Assembly (NCBI GenBank): GCA_964478625.1
Contig: CAYZJH010000001.1
Location: 1 to 64,000, forward strand
Origin: SKZT01 sp964478625
GTDB taxonomy: Bacteria > Desulfobacterota > Desulfobacteria > Desulfobacterales > SKZT01
Length of the DNA stretch: 64,000 nt
Direction of reading: 5' to 3'
Shown here piece by piece: positions 26,930 through 34,884 of the stretch. A model generated the notes under the pieces. That model did not search any database. It had not been told where the DNA came from and was given only the letters and a program-made list of their open reading frames with translations. The position numbers and the translations under genes were made by a program. Position 1 is the first letter of the stretch, and every line of letters starts with the position of its first letter.

Positions 26930-28382
26930 GATTCAAACCGTTCTGGACCTATTTCAACAAATCAGCGCGATTCCACGTTGCTCAAAAAAGGAAGAGCAAA
27001 TTAGCTCATGGATCATCCAATGGGCCGATCAAAGAGGTTTTGATTTCAAGAAAGACCCGGCCGGCAATCTGCTCATACGCCTTCCGGCTTCATCCGGATA
27101 TGAAAAAAGTCCTACCATAATCCTCCAAGGACACATGGACATGGTATGCGAAAAAACACCGGACTCAGGGCATGATTTTTCCAAAGATCCCATAGAACTG
27201 ATTTTTGAGAATGACTGGTTGCGAGCCAGAAACACCAGTCTCGGCGCAGATAATGGTATCGGGCTCGCCCTGGCTTTGGCAGTTGCCTCTGACAGGTCTT
27301 TACAACATCCTCCTTTGGAACTTCTTTTCACTGTCGATGAAGAAACCGGATTAACCGGCGCAGGACTCCTTGAAAAAGGGTGGTTGAAAGGCAAGTTTCT
27401 TCTCAATATCGATTCCGAAGACGAAAACACGTTTACGGTCGGTTGTGCCGGAGGCCAGGATACCCGCATCCAATTACCCCTGAATTTTGAAAAGATCCCT
27501 GAAGAACTTGCACTCTATAAAGTAAAAATTTGCGGACTTCGGGGAGGTCACTCCGGCGTGGACATCCACGAGCAGCGGGCAAACGCTGTTAAAATCCTCG
27601 CTAGAGGACTTCATCTGATGTTGAAAAACTATCCGATCCATATTATTTCAATTCAGGGTGGAAATGCCCATAACGCAATTCCACGGGAAGCAGATAGCCT
27701 GTTGGCCGTAAATTCCGATATCTGCAATTCACTTGCCGGTTTCATCCGGGAATTTGAAAAAACCGTCCAGGAAGAATTCCAAACCATTGAGCCGGACTTG
27801 AAAGTTACCTTTGTTGAGTTGGCCGGTTATAAAAAGCTTTCCCAAAATATGATTTCCCAAAAACACGCTCTTGATACAGTTCGCCTTTTGTGTGGCATTC
27901 CGCATGGAGTTTATACGATGTCTCACCAGATTCCCGGACTTGTGGAAACATCGAGCAATCTTGCAACGGTTAACACAAAGGACTCGATGATAGAAATCAT
28001 CACAAGCCAAAGAAGCAATATCATGTCGAGGCTTTCCGAAATTACGGACCAAATTAAAGCCATATCCGCTTTGGCTGGAGCCGAAACCGAGGATCAAAAC
28101 TTATATCCTGCCTGGAAACCCCGAATGGATTCCACTCTTCTTTCACGGTGCGTAGAAATCTACACCAAACTTTTTGGTGTTAAACCTAAAATCGAAGCCA
28201 TTCATGCCGGGCTAGAGTGCGGGGTTATCGGCTCAAAATATCCTGACATGGAGATGATCTCTTTCGGCCCTACCATAAAAGGGGCTCACTCACCCGACGA
28301 AAGGCTTTACATTCCGTCAGTTGAAAAAATTCTGATCTTTTTGACAGCATTGCTGAAATCATATAAATTAGATCCTGAATGA
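26919..28382 (+). CDS. pepD: Aminoacyl-histidine dipeptidase (M20 family, peptidase D)
   Basis: 487 residues, the usual length. Metal-site motifs are present: G-H-M-D-M-V (about 71-76), the bridging Asp in L-G-A-D-N-G-I-G (about 108-115), D-E-E-T-G for the catalytic Glu, and the dimerisation region GGHSGVDIHEQRANAVK. It cleaves Xaa-His and other dipeptides with two zinc ions in the cytosol. It begins inside the end of the PiT gene, preceded by GGAG, so it is probably translated by coupling. The link to phosphate transport is not obvious. Confidence 0.92.
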   Translation: MKNKIQTVLDLFQQISAIPRCSKKEEQISSWIIQWADQRGFDFKKDPAGNLLIRLPASSGYEKSPTIILQGHMDMVCEKTPDSGHDFSKDPIELIFENDWLRARNTSLGADNGIGLALALAVASDRSLQHPPLELLFTVDEETGLTGAGLLEKGWLKGKFLLNIDSEDENTFTVGCAGGQDTRIQLPLNFEKIPEELALYKVKICGLRGGHSGVDIHEQRANAVKILARGLHLMLKNYPIHIISIQGGNAHNAIPREADSLLAVNSDICNSLAGFIREFEKTVQEEFQTIEPDLKVTFVELAGYKKLSQNMISQKHALDTVRLLCGIPHGVYTMSHQIPGLVETSSNLATVNTKDSMIEIITSQRSNIMSRLSEITDQIKAISALAGAETEDQNLYPAWKPRMDSTLLSRCVEIYTKLFGVKPKIEAIHAGLECGVIGSKYPDMEMISFGPTIKGAHSPDERLYIPSVEKILIFLTALLKSYKLDPE

Positions 28383-28386
28383 AAAC

Positions 28387-28419
28387 TTCCCTCCTGGAAT
28401 TTATGAGCCTGGAAGGGAA
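28387..28419 (+). terminator. Imperfect hairpin after pepD
   Basis: TTCCCTCCTGG (28387-28397) faces CCTGGAAGGGAA (28408-28419), an 11-bp stem with a mismatch and a bulge. It has no following T-run, so it is a weak terminator or an mRNA-end stabiliser before the YgiQ gene. Confidence 0.4.
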
Positions 28420-28439
28420 AGATCAACGGTAACATCATT

Positions 28440-30167
28440 TTGAAAACACCTGCCTTCATACCTACCACTTCTGCTGAAGTCCATCAATTGGGATGGAAAG
28501 GGCTGGATATTGTTATCGTCACCGGGGACACCTATATGGATTCTTCATATATCGGTGCCGCCGTCATAGGACGGGTTCTGCTTGAAGCCGGCTATCGTGT
28601 TGGAATTATTGCACAACCCGATAGCCGCAGCGACAAAGACATTGCCAGATTAGGGGAGCCGGAACTGTTTTGGGGGGTCACATCCGGAAGTGTCGACTCC
28701 ATGGTGGCCAATTATACTGCTTCAGGGAAAAAACGTAAAACTGACGATCTTACTCCCGCCGGACTCAATACCCGACGGCCGGACAGAGCCGTCATTGTTT
28801 ATGCCAATTTGATTCGCCGGTATTTTAAACACACCGTACCTATTGTACTGGGGGGAATAGAAGCGAGTTTACGCCGAGTTTCCCATTATGATGCATGGTC
28901 TGAATCCATTCGCCGTTCTATCCTCGTAGATGCCAAAGCCGATATTCTGGTTTACGGTATGGCTGAACGGACCATTCTTGAATTGGCTGAAAAGATCAAA
29001 AACAGGGAAAACACCGAATCCATCAGGGGAATTTGTTATATCAGTAAAGAAGTACCGGAGCTGTCGCCTGATTTTAACGGCCCTGATATTCAGCTTCCGG
29101 ACCATGAAGTCGTTGCAAAAGACAATGATGAATTGGCCAGAATGTTTGGCGCATTTTATGAAAACTCTGATCCGATTACCGGCAAAAGGCTTTATCAACG
29201 GCAGGATACACGTTTTATCGTACAAAATCCTGCTCAATTTCCACTTTCTACCAATGAACTCGACAAGGTATATGAAATGCCGTTTGCCCGAGAGGTTCAT
29301 CCCTTTTATGCCGAACAGGGATATGTGAAAGCGCTCGACACTATCCGGTTTTCCCTGACCACTCACAGGGGATGTTACGGAGAATGCCGGTTTTGCGCCA
29401 TCACGGTTCATCAGGGGCGTTTTGTAACATCCCGGAGCAAGGCATCTGTTTTGCGGGAAGCCGCCACTTTCAGCTCATATCCTGATTTTAAAGGTATAAT
29501 CTCTGATGTTGGCGGGCCCACTGCCAATATGTATGGATTTGAATGCCAAATAAAAAAAAGAAAAGGGGCATGCGCCAATAAGAGCTGCCTTTTCCCAAAG
29601 CCATGCAAGCATCTTCCGGTCACCCACCGCCCCCAGATCCGACTGCTCAAATCCCTTGAAAGCCTTGAGGGAATCCGTAAAGTCTTTGTTGCTTCAGGAA
29701 TCCGCTATGACCTGATCTTGAAAGATCGAAACTTCGGCGAGGCATATCTGGATCAGCTCATTCGATCCCATATTTCAGGCCAGCTCAAAATCGCTCCCGA
29801 ACATGTGAAAGAGCATGTCCTGGATCTCATGGGTAAACCCGACCGCAATTGCCTGGAAGCTTTTCTTGGGATGTTTGACCGATTGAACCGTAAAAACCGG
29901 TCAAAGGTTTTTTTGACCTACTACCTGATGGCAGCCCATCCTGGCTGTACCCTCTCCGATATGAGGCAGTTGAGAGAATTTGCCATAAAAACTCTCCGCT
30001 TACTCCCGGAACAGGTTCAGATTTTTACACCGACTCCCTCGACTTTTTCCACTTTAATGTATTGCACGGATAAAAATCCATTTACCGGTAAAAAAATATT
30101 TGTTGAGAAAAAAATCGACGGCAAAAAAAAACAAAAGGATATAATCATTCGAAGCCGGAATCGATAA
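28440..30167 (+). CDS. YgiQ-family radical SAM protein
   Basis: 575 residues. The N-terminal YgiQ domain (FIPTTSAEVHQLGWKGLD...VTGDTYMDSSYIGAAVIGR) precedes a radical SAM core with C-Y-G-E-C-R-F-C (about 304-311), preceded by TTHRG. The C-terminal YgiQ region reaches about 555. The family is widespread and its reaction remains undetermined. Start: TTG at 28440 fits the family's N-terminus, and no ATG is available before the conserved part. It should bind a 4Fe-4S cluster, consistent with anaerobic life. Confidence 0.88.
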   Translation: MKTPAFIPTTSAEVHQLGWKGLDIVIVTGDTYMDSSYIGAAVIGRVLLEAGYRVGIIAQPDSRSDKDIARLGEPELFWGVTSGSVDSMVANYTASGKKRKTDDLTPAGLNTRRPDRAVIVYANLIRRYFKHTVPIVLGGIEASLRRVSHYDAWSESIRRSILVDAKADILVYGMAERTILELAEKIKNRENTESIRGICYISKEVPELSPDFNGPDIQLPDHEVVAKDNDELARMFGAFYENSDPITGKRLYQRQDTRFIVQNPAQFPLSTNELDKVYEMPFAREVHPFYAEQGYVKALDTIRFSLTTHRGCYGECRFCAITVHQGRFVTSRSKASVLREAATFSSYPDFKGIISDVGGPTANMYGFECQIKKRKGACANKSCLFPKPCKHLPVTHRPQIRLLKSLESLEGIRKVFVASGIRYDLILKDRNFGEAYLDQLIRSHISGQLKIAPEHVKEHVLDLMGKPDRNCLEAFLGMFDRLNRKNRSKVFLTYYLMAAHPGCTLSDMRQLREFAIKTLRLLPEQVQIFTPTPSTFSTLMYCTDKNPFTGKKIFVEKKIDGKKKQKDIIIRSRNR

Positions 30168-30193
30168 TTAGAAATCTGATCTTCGATTACCGG
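30153..30193. other. Imperfect inverted repeat at the convergence of ygiQ and htpX
   Basis: CCGGAATCGA and TCGATTACCGG flank the two stop codons. The arms differ by a one-base insertion. It could act as a weak bidirectional terminator, but neither side has a good T-run. Confidence 0.3.
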
Positions 30194-31128
30194 GATAGCT
30201 TATCCCACATTGCTTTTGCCTGGTCTTTCATGTCGCCTTTCGGCCTGCCTGAACTCTGGTGGCCGCTTTGGGGGGATTGAAAATTTCTTGTACCCCTGAG
30301 CCTTGCGATTCTTTCTTCCAAAGGCGGATGAGTAGAAAATAGACCCATGAGTCCTCCTCCGGTAAGCGGATTAACAATAAACATGTGGGCTGTTGATGGA
30401 TTTGCATTCATGGGGAGCTTTTTGGAGTACGCTCCCAGCTTTTCAAGGGCTTTGGCAAGACCTTCCGAATGACCAGCGAACTTTGCCCCGGTAGAGTCGG
30501 CCATATATTCCCTGGATCGCGAAATAGCCATCTGGATAAGCATAGCCGCTATTGGAGCCAGAACGGACATTATAATCAGGCTGAATATTCCGGATCCGCC
30601 ACCTTCGCCATCACGGTTAAAACCACCGAAAACGGCTCCCCAACGGGCCATGGAGGCAAGCATCATGACAGCTCCTGCCAGAGTAGCTGCGATGGTGCCG
30701 ATAAGAATGTCACGGTTGTTAACATGGGCCAATTCGTGAGCCAAAACCCCCTTCAATTCTTCCGCGTTCATTATTCTGAGCAACCCTTCGGTCACGGCGA
30801 CAACGGCATGCTCGGGATCTCTTCCGGTAGCAAAAGCATTGGGCGAGTCCTGGGGAATGATATAGACCTTCGGCATAGGAAGGCGTGCTTGCCCGGCCAG
30901 CTCACGAACCATACCGTATAGTTCCGGAGCATGATTTTCACTTACCTCCTGAGCGTTATACATTTTAAGCACGATCCGGTCCGAATACCAGTAACTGATC
31001 AGGTTCATGCCTCCTGCAAAAATCAATGCGATAACCATCCCCTGAGGTCCGCCTAAAAGATTTCCCACCCAAAGGATGAATGCAGTCAATACAGCTAAAA
31101 GAATCGTCGTTTTGAAATTGTTGCCCAT
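30187..31128 (-). CDS. htpX: Membrane-bound zinc protease HtpX (M48)
   Basis: 313 residues. Two N-terminal membrane helices are followed by the zinc motif H-E-L-A-H (about 130-134), the downstream Glu in S-R-S-R-E-Y-M-A-D, and two further hydrophobic stretches after it. HtpX removes misfolded inner membrane proteins together with FtsH and is often heat- or envelope-stress-induced. The C-terminal 30 residues (SPQSGHQSSGRPKGDMKDQ) are a hydrophilic extension. It is divergent from dnaJ, which fits a stress-response neighbourhood. Confidence 0.92.
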   Translation of the reverse strand: MGNNFKTTILLAVLTAFILWVGNLLGGPQGMVIALIFAGGMNLISYWYSDRIVLKMYNAQEVSENHAPELYGMVRELAGQARLPMPKVYIIPQDSPNAFATGRDPEHAVVAVTEGLLRIMNAEELKGVLAHELAHVNNRDILIGTIAATLAGAVMMLASMARWGAVFGGFNRDGEGGGSGIFSLIIMSVLAPIAAMLIQMAISRSREYMADSTGAKFAGHSEGLAKALEKLGAYSKKLPMNANPSTAHMFIVNPLTGGGLMGLFSTHPPLEERIARLRGTRNFQSPQSGHQSSGRPKGDMKDQAKAMWDKLSR

Positions 31129-31333
31129 TTGTAATTACTCCTTTATTGAATCCGTGTTAAACGATCATTTTAAAGAAACTAAGAAATCGATTCAGTGGAT
31201 TCGCTATTTAGAATGGTTTTAATTTTTAATATTCATAATGATACCAATATAATATAATAGTTCACAAATTTCAAGATTAAGCCGTTTCGATTTGCCTGCG
31301 TCTAATTCTTTGCCCGGAAATTTTTATGAGCAT

Positions 31334-31361
31334 TTGACTTTATCGGATTAATTCATATAAA
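31334..31361 (+). promoter_or_regulatory. Sigma-70-type promoter of dnaJ
   Basis: TTGACT (31334-31339) and TATAAA (31356-31361) are 16 bp apart, about 60 bp upstream of the GTG start. No CIRCE-type inverted repeat is visible in the 294-bp divergent region shared with htpX. Confidence 0.55.
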
Positions 31362-31422
31362 TTTTCAGAGAAAATTTGATTCTATAACTCTCAACTCAAT
31401 AAAGTCTTTTCGGAGTGCAACA

Positions 31423-32571
31423 GTGAAAGATCTTTATAAAATTCTCGGAATTTCCAAGAGTGCATCTGAAGAACAGATCAAAAAAGCCTATCGTAAGCTG
31501 GCCAGAAAATGGCATCCGGATATTAATCCGGGGAACAAGGAGGCTGAGCAGAAATTTAAGGAAATCTCAATGGCATACGATGTGCTGGGAAAACCTGATA
31601 AACGGAAGCTCTATGATGAATTCGGCGAGGAGGGACTTCAAAGCGGTTTTGATTCTGAAAAAGCCCGAGAATACAAAAAATGGAGCGAGTTCAGTCAAGA
31701 CCGGGGAAATTGGGAAAACAGGAGTGAGGGGTTTGGCCGCTACCAGAGCTACGAAGACATTTTCAAGGATGTCTATGGAGACGGGGAAAATTTTTATCAT
31801 GAATATGGTAACATTTACGGTCAAAGACCTTTATCCGGCCGGGATATGGAATATGAATTGGAAATTGATCTTATTTCCGCATTAAAAGGTTTTGAAACGG
31901 AACTTTCAATGCAGAAGCAAAACTCCTGCCCCTCATGCGAAGGTATCGGCTCTGACATTCATGCCCAGGAGAGGCTTTGCCTCAAATGCGGCGGCACCGG
32001 CAAAATTAATGTTGCTCAGGGCCCCATGAAATTCACTCGCACCTGTCCGCAATGCGGCGGAAAGGGGAAAATCGGAATGCCTTGTCCCCGGTGTAATGGT
32101 GCAGGGTTTATAATGAATACGGAGCGTATCCGGGTCAATATTCCTCAAGGGGTAAAAGAAGGATCCCGCGTCCGGGTAGCAGGAAAAGGAGAGCCAGGTT
32201 TGGGAGGTGGCCGGCCGGGTGATCTCTATTTGATTATTCATGTCAAACCGCACCCCTTTTTAAAAAGGGAAGGGGATCATCTTTATATGGAAGTACCAAT
32301 ATCTGTGGCCGAGGCCATGGCTGGAGGTACAATCAAGATCCCAACACTTGACGGAGACGTTAACCTGAAAATCCCCCCTCAAAGCCAGAGCGGGCATACA
32401 TTGAAACTGAAGGGAAAGGGTGCTGTCGATACAAAAACCAGGAAAAAAGGGGATCTTTTGGTAAAGCTGATTGTAAAAGTTCCAAAAACCAATAACAGCG
32501 AAGTTCTAGAAGCTGCAAAGAGAATGGAAAAATTTTACACGGAGGATATCAGAGAAGGATTGAAAATATAG
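31423..32571 (+). CDS. dnaJ: DnaJ-type Hsp40 co-chaperone
   Basis: 382 residues with a GTG start. The J domain carries H-P-D (about 31-33 in WHPDINPG) for stimulating DnaK. The zinc region has four C-x-x-C-x-G-x-G repeats (CPSCEGIGSD, CLKCGGTGKI, CPQCGGKGKI and CPRCNGAGFI). A C-terminal substrate-binding domain follows. The linker between the J domain and the zinc fingers is acidic and aromatic rather than the usual Gly/Phe-rich type, so this may be a second DnaJ rather than the dnaK-linked one. A CbpM-like gene converges on it. Confidence 0.9.
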   Translation: MKDLYKILGISKSASEEQIKKAYRKLARKWHPDINPGNKEAEQKFKEISMAYDVLGKPDKRKLYDEFGEEGLQSGFDSEKAREYKKWSEFSQDRGNWENRSEGFGRYQSYEDIFKDVYGDGENFYHEYGNIYGQRPLSGRDMEYELEIDLISALKGFETELSMQKQNSCPSCEGIGSDIHAQERLCLKCGGTGKINVAQGPMKFTRTCPQCGGKGKIGMPCPRCNGAGFIMNTERIRVNIPQGVKEGSRVRVAGKGEPGLGGGRPGDLYLIIHVKPHPFLKREGDHLYMEVPISVAEAMAGGTIKIPTLDGDVNLKIPPQSQSGHTLKLKGKGAVDTKTRKKGDLLVKLIVKVPKTNNSEVLEAAKRMEKFYTEDIREGLKI

Positions 32572-32579
32572 TCCGGTTT

Positions 32580-32903
32580 TCAACGGCCCGTGGATTTTTT
32601 CATCAACTCCTGCATCTGACGGGCCATATCCATTAAAATATCATCAAATTGTTTTCTCATATCAAACATGTTGCGTCGCATATTAAGTATAATTTCCACA
32701 CCTGGAAGATTGACATCCATTTCTTCCATCAGTATTTTGGCAAGACGTAATTTTTCAAGTTCCTCGGAAGAAAATAGTCTGTCAGACGGATTTTCAGCAC
32801 ATACGGAACAGACAATCTCTTCCTGCTCCAACCGTGATATAAATTGTTCATCCACTTGAAAAATCCGTGTCACTTCCTTAATTGTCCAGTATTTTTTACT
32901 CAT
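32580..32903 (-). CDS. MerR-like chaperone modulator (CbpM type)
   Basis: 107 residues from the ATG at 32903 (AGAGGGA before it). An N-terminal helix-turn-helix of MerR kind (WTIKEVTRIFQVDEQFISRLE) is followed by C-x-x-C (IVCSVCAE) and a helical end (LRLAKILMEEMDVNLPGVEIILNMR). This layout matches CbpM, which binds the J domain of CbpA-type co-chaperones and inhibits them. It meets the dnaJ gene tail to tail with eight bases between the stops, rather than following it in an operon. A DNA-binding role is the alternative. Confidence 0.75.
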   Translation of the reverse strand: MSKKYWTIKEVTRIFQVDEQFISRLEQEEIVCSVCAENPSDRLFSSEELEKLRLAKILMEEMDVNLPGVEIILNMRRNMFDMRKQFDDILMDMARQMQELMKKSTGR

Positions 32904-33203
32904 GGAATCCCTCTTCAAAGCAGGTAAAATAGATTATTATCGGTATCCTGCTTGTTCATCATTCATCCTATTCATTATGTAACGATTCCGTAAACTCAAT
33001 TTTTGCCTTTATCATATAACCTATTAACACCAAATACCAAAAATCTCAAATCAGGATTTGTACATACCGGTGTCCGGATGGATTTCTTTCGGAAAGGATA
33101 ATTTTTGTGAAAAAACAATTAGATGGTTGATCTTTTGAACATAACTGTGAGATATCTACCAATCGATGGTCTATTAAACACCGCTTAATCAAATTGGAGA
33201 TAA
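32904..33203. other. 300-bp gap with no supported gene
   Basis: Divergent region between the CbpM-like gene and the HIRAN gene. It is AT-rich and presumably holds both promoters. I see no repeat, tRNA or hairpin of note. Confidence 0.5.
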
Positions 33204-33686
33204 ATGGCAATGAAGCTTCTTGATCTAATAGAGTCGGTATTGTTCAAGTCAAAAACGGTTTCAAAGGAAGTTCATATTGAGCTAAAAGAGATCATTTGTA
33301 AACGCAGAAAAAAAGATTTCATTGAAAAATTCAGAACCACTGCTGTAGGTACTGAATACAGCAATCCTGATGGAAGCCGCCGACAAGATGCTTTGCAGAA
33401 GTTAAAAGAGCAGGATAAAGTTCGGTTGGTTTGGTCACAAGGTCAGCCAGGGTCTAAAGATGTCGTCTACCTGGTTAAAGGGGGTTTGGGACGGGAACTG
33501 ATCATGTCAAACTGTATTGGAAGACTGGATGATAAGACTGCTGCACAGGTTATCCATTGGCTAAACAAGGAAAATATAGTCACCGCAGCACGTGTTGTAA
33601 AAATTACGGGCGGAACACCAAAACAGCCTAAACTGGGCTGTATCCTGGAACTGGAAACTTACCAGGGACCCAAGCAAAAAGATTAA
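33204..33686 (+). CDS. Stand-alone HIRAN-like domain protein
   Basis: 160 residues with GGAG upstream of the start. Residues about 43-155 follow the HIRAN pattern: an initial strand pair ending FRTTAVGTEY, a DALQKLKEQDKVRLVWSQGQP segment, D-V-V-Y-L-V followed by a short loop, I-G-R-L-D at the strand before the helix, and I-T-G-G ahead of the last strands. HIRAN domains bind single-stranded or 3'-OH DNA ends in HLTF/Rad5-type helicases; bacterial single-domain versions are uncharacterised. The N-terminal 40 residues are a charged helix. It appears monocistronic. Confidence 0.6.
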   Translation: MAMKLLDLIESVLFKSKTVSKEVHIELKEIICKRRKKDFIEKFRTTAVGTEYSNPDGSRRQDALQKLKEQDKVRLVWSQGQPGSKDVVYLVKGGLGRELIMSNCIGRLDDKTAAQVIHWLNKENIVTAARVVKITGGTPKQPKLGCILELETYQGPKQKD

Positions 33687-33846
33687 GGTCTCAGGAAAAA
33701 GGATCTTTTAAATCAGATTTTTTTTATGGTATGCTATTATCAGTGCCTGAAAAAAATCTATTATCCACTATCCCGCCCCCACCCGCGTGTGAGGGGAATT
33801 CAGGTTCAAGCACTACCTACCGGGTTTCCAATGATGGTAAATAAAA

Positions 33847-34866
33847 ATGAAGGCAGCACAAAAAAAGCCGGTTCTGCTCAGCGGTATTCAACCGACCGGC
33901 AACCTGATGATCGGCAATTATATCGGTGCCATAAAGCACTGGGTCCAATTGCAGGATACCCATGACTGTCTTTTTGTTCTGGTCGATCTTCATGCCATCA
34001 CCGTAAGGCAAAAACCTTCTGAACTGCTAAAACGATGTTACGACCTGGCGGCACTCTATATTGCATGCGGAATTGATCCGACGAAAAACATTATTTTCCT
34101 TCAATCTCATGTACCTGCTCATACCCAGCTTTTCTGGGTGCTCAGCTGTTTTGTCCACATGGGTGAACTTTCCAGGATGACCCAGTTTAAAGATAAAGCC
34201 CATCGTCACAGGGAAAGCATCCATGTAGGACTGTTCGGGTACCCGGTACTAATGGCGGCCGATATTCTCCTTTACCAAACCGACTTGGTACCGGTGGGTA
34301 ACGATCAAAAACAACATCTTGAATTTACCCGGAATATCGCCCGAAGATTCAACCGATTATACGGAAAAATTTTTAACATCCCCAATCCTTTTATATCGGA
34401 TACAGGATCCCGGATCATGGGGCTCAGGCACCCTCTGGCAAAAATGTCCAAATCGGATAAAAATCCTGATAACTATATTGCTTTGCTGGATACCCCGGAT
34501 GCTGTCCGGAAAAAAATCAGACAGGCTGTAACCGATCCGGGAAAAGAAATTCGATATGGCCCGTCAAAACCCGGCATTTCCAACCTGATGACCCTTTATT
34601 CCGTTATAAGCGGCTTATCCATTGAAACCATTCAGACCCGGTATGTGGGAAAGGGATATGCTGTATTTAAAAACGACCTTGCTGAACTTGTCGTAGATTT
34701 TCTCAATCCCATTCAGAAAAAATATACCCAGGTCTCTTTCGACCAGGAAACCCTCAGAACAGTTTTAAAACAGGGTGCCAATGCTGCAAGCAGGCGTGCA
34801 GAGGTTACCCTTAAAAACGTTTATGAAGCAGTGGGATTTGTTCCTTTTTTAACCGGATCCCCATAA
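33847..34866 (+). CDS. trpS: Tryptophanyl-tRNA synthetase
   Basis: 339 residues, normal length. The HIGH-equivalent motif is in the block GIQPTGNLMIGNYIGAI (about 14-30), and K-M-S-K-S (residues 199-203) is intact before DKNPDNYI. It attaches Trp to tRNA-Trp in the cytosol. The ribosome site is poor. The aconitase gene follows 18 bp downstream on the same strand, so the two may be one transcript. No T-box or trp leader is visible upstream. Confidence 0.93.
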   Translation: MKAAQKKPVLLSGIQPTGNLMIGNYIGAIKHWVQLQDTHDCLFVLVDLHAITVRQKPSELLKRCYDLAALYIACGIDPTKNIIFLQSHVPAHTQLFWVLSCFVHMGELSRMTQFKDKAHRHRESIHVGLFGYPVLMAADILLYQTDLVPVGNDQKQHLEFTRNIARRFNRLYGKIFNIPNPFISDTGSRIMGLRHPLAKMSKSDKNPDNYIALLDTPDAVRKKIRQAVTDPGKEIRYGPSKPGISNLMTLYSVISGLSIETIQTRYVGKGYAVFKNDLAELVVDFLNPIQKKYTQVSFDQETLRTVLKQGANAASRRAEVTLKNVYEAVGFVPFLTGSP

Positions 34867-34884
34867 TTTGAACAAATTCAGAAC

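Noticed and set aside
33780..33846. Possible T-box or trp leader before trpS
   Set aside because: No leader peptide rich in Trp, no T-box sequence and no convincing terminator hairpin.
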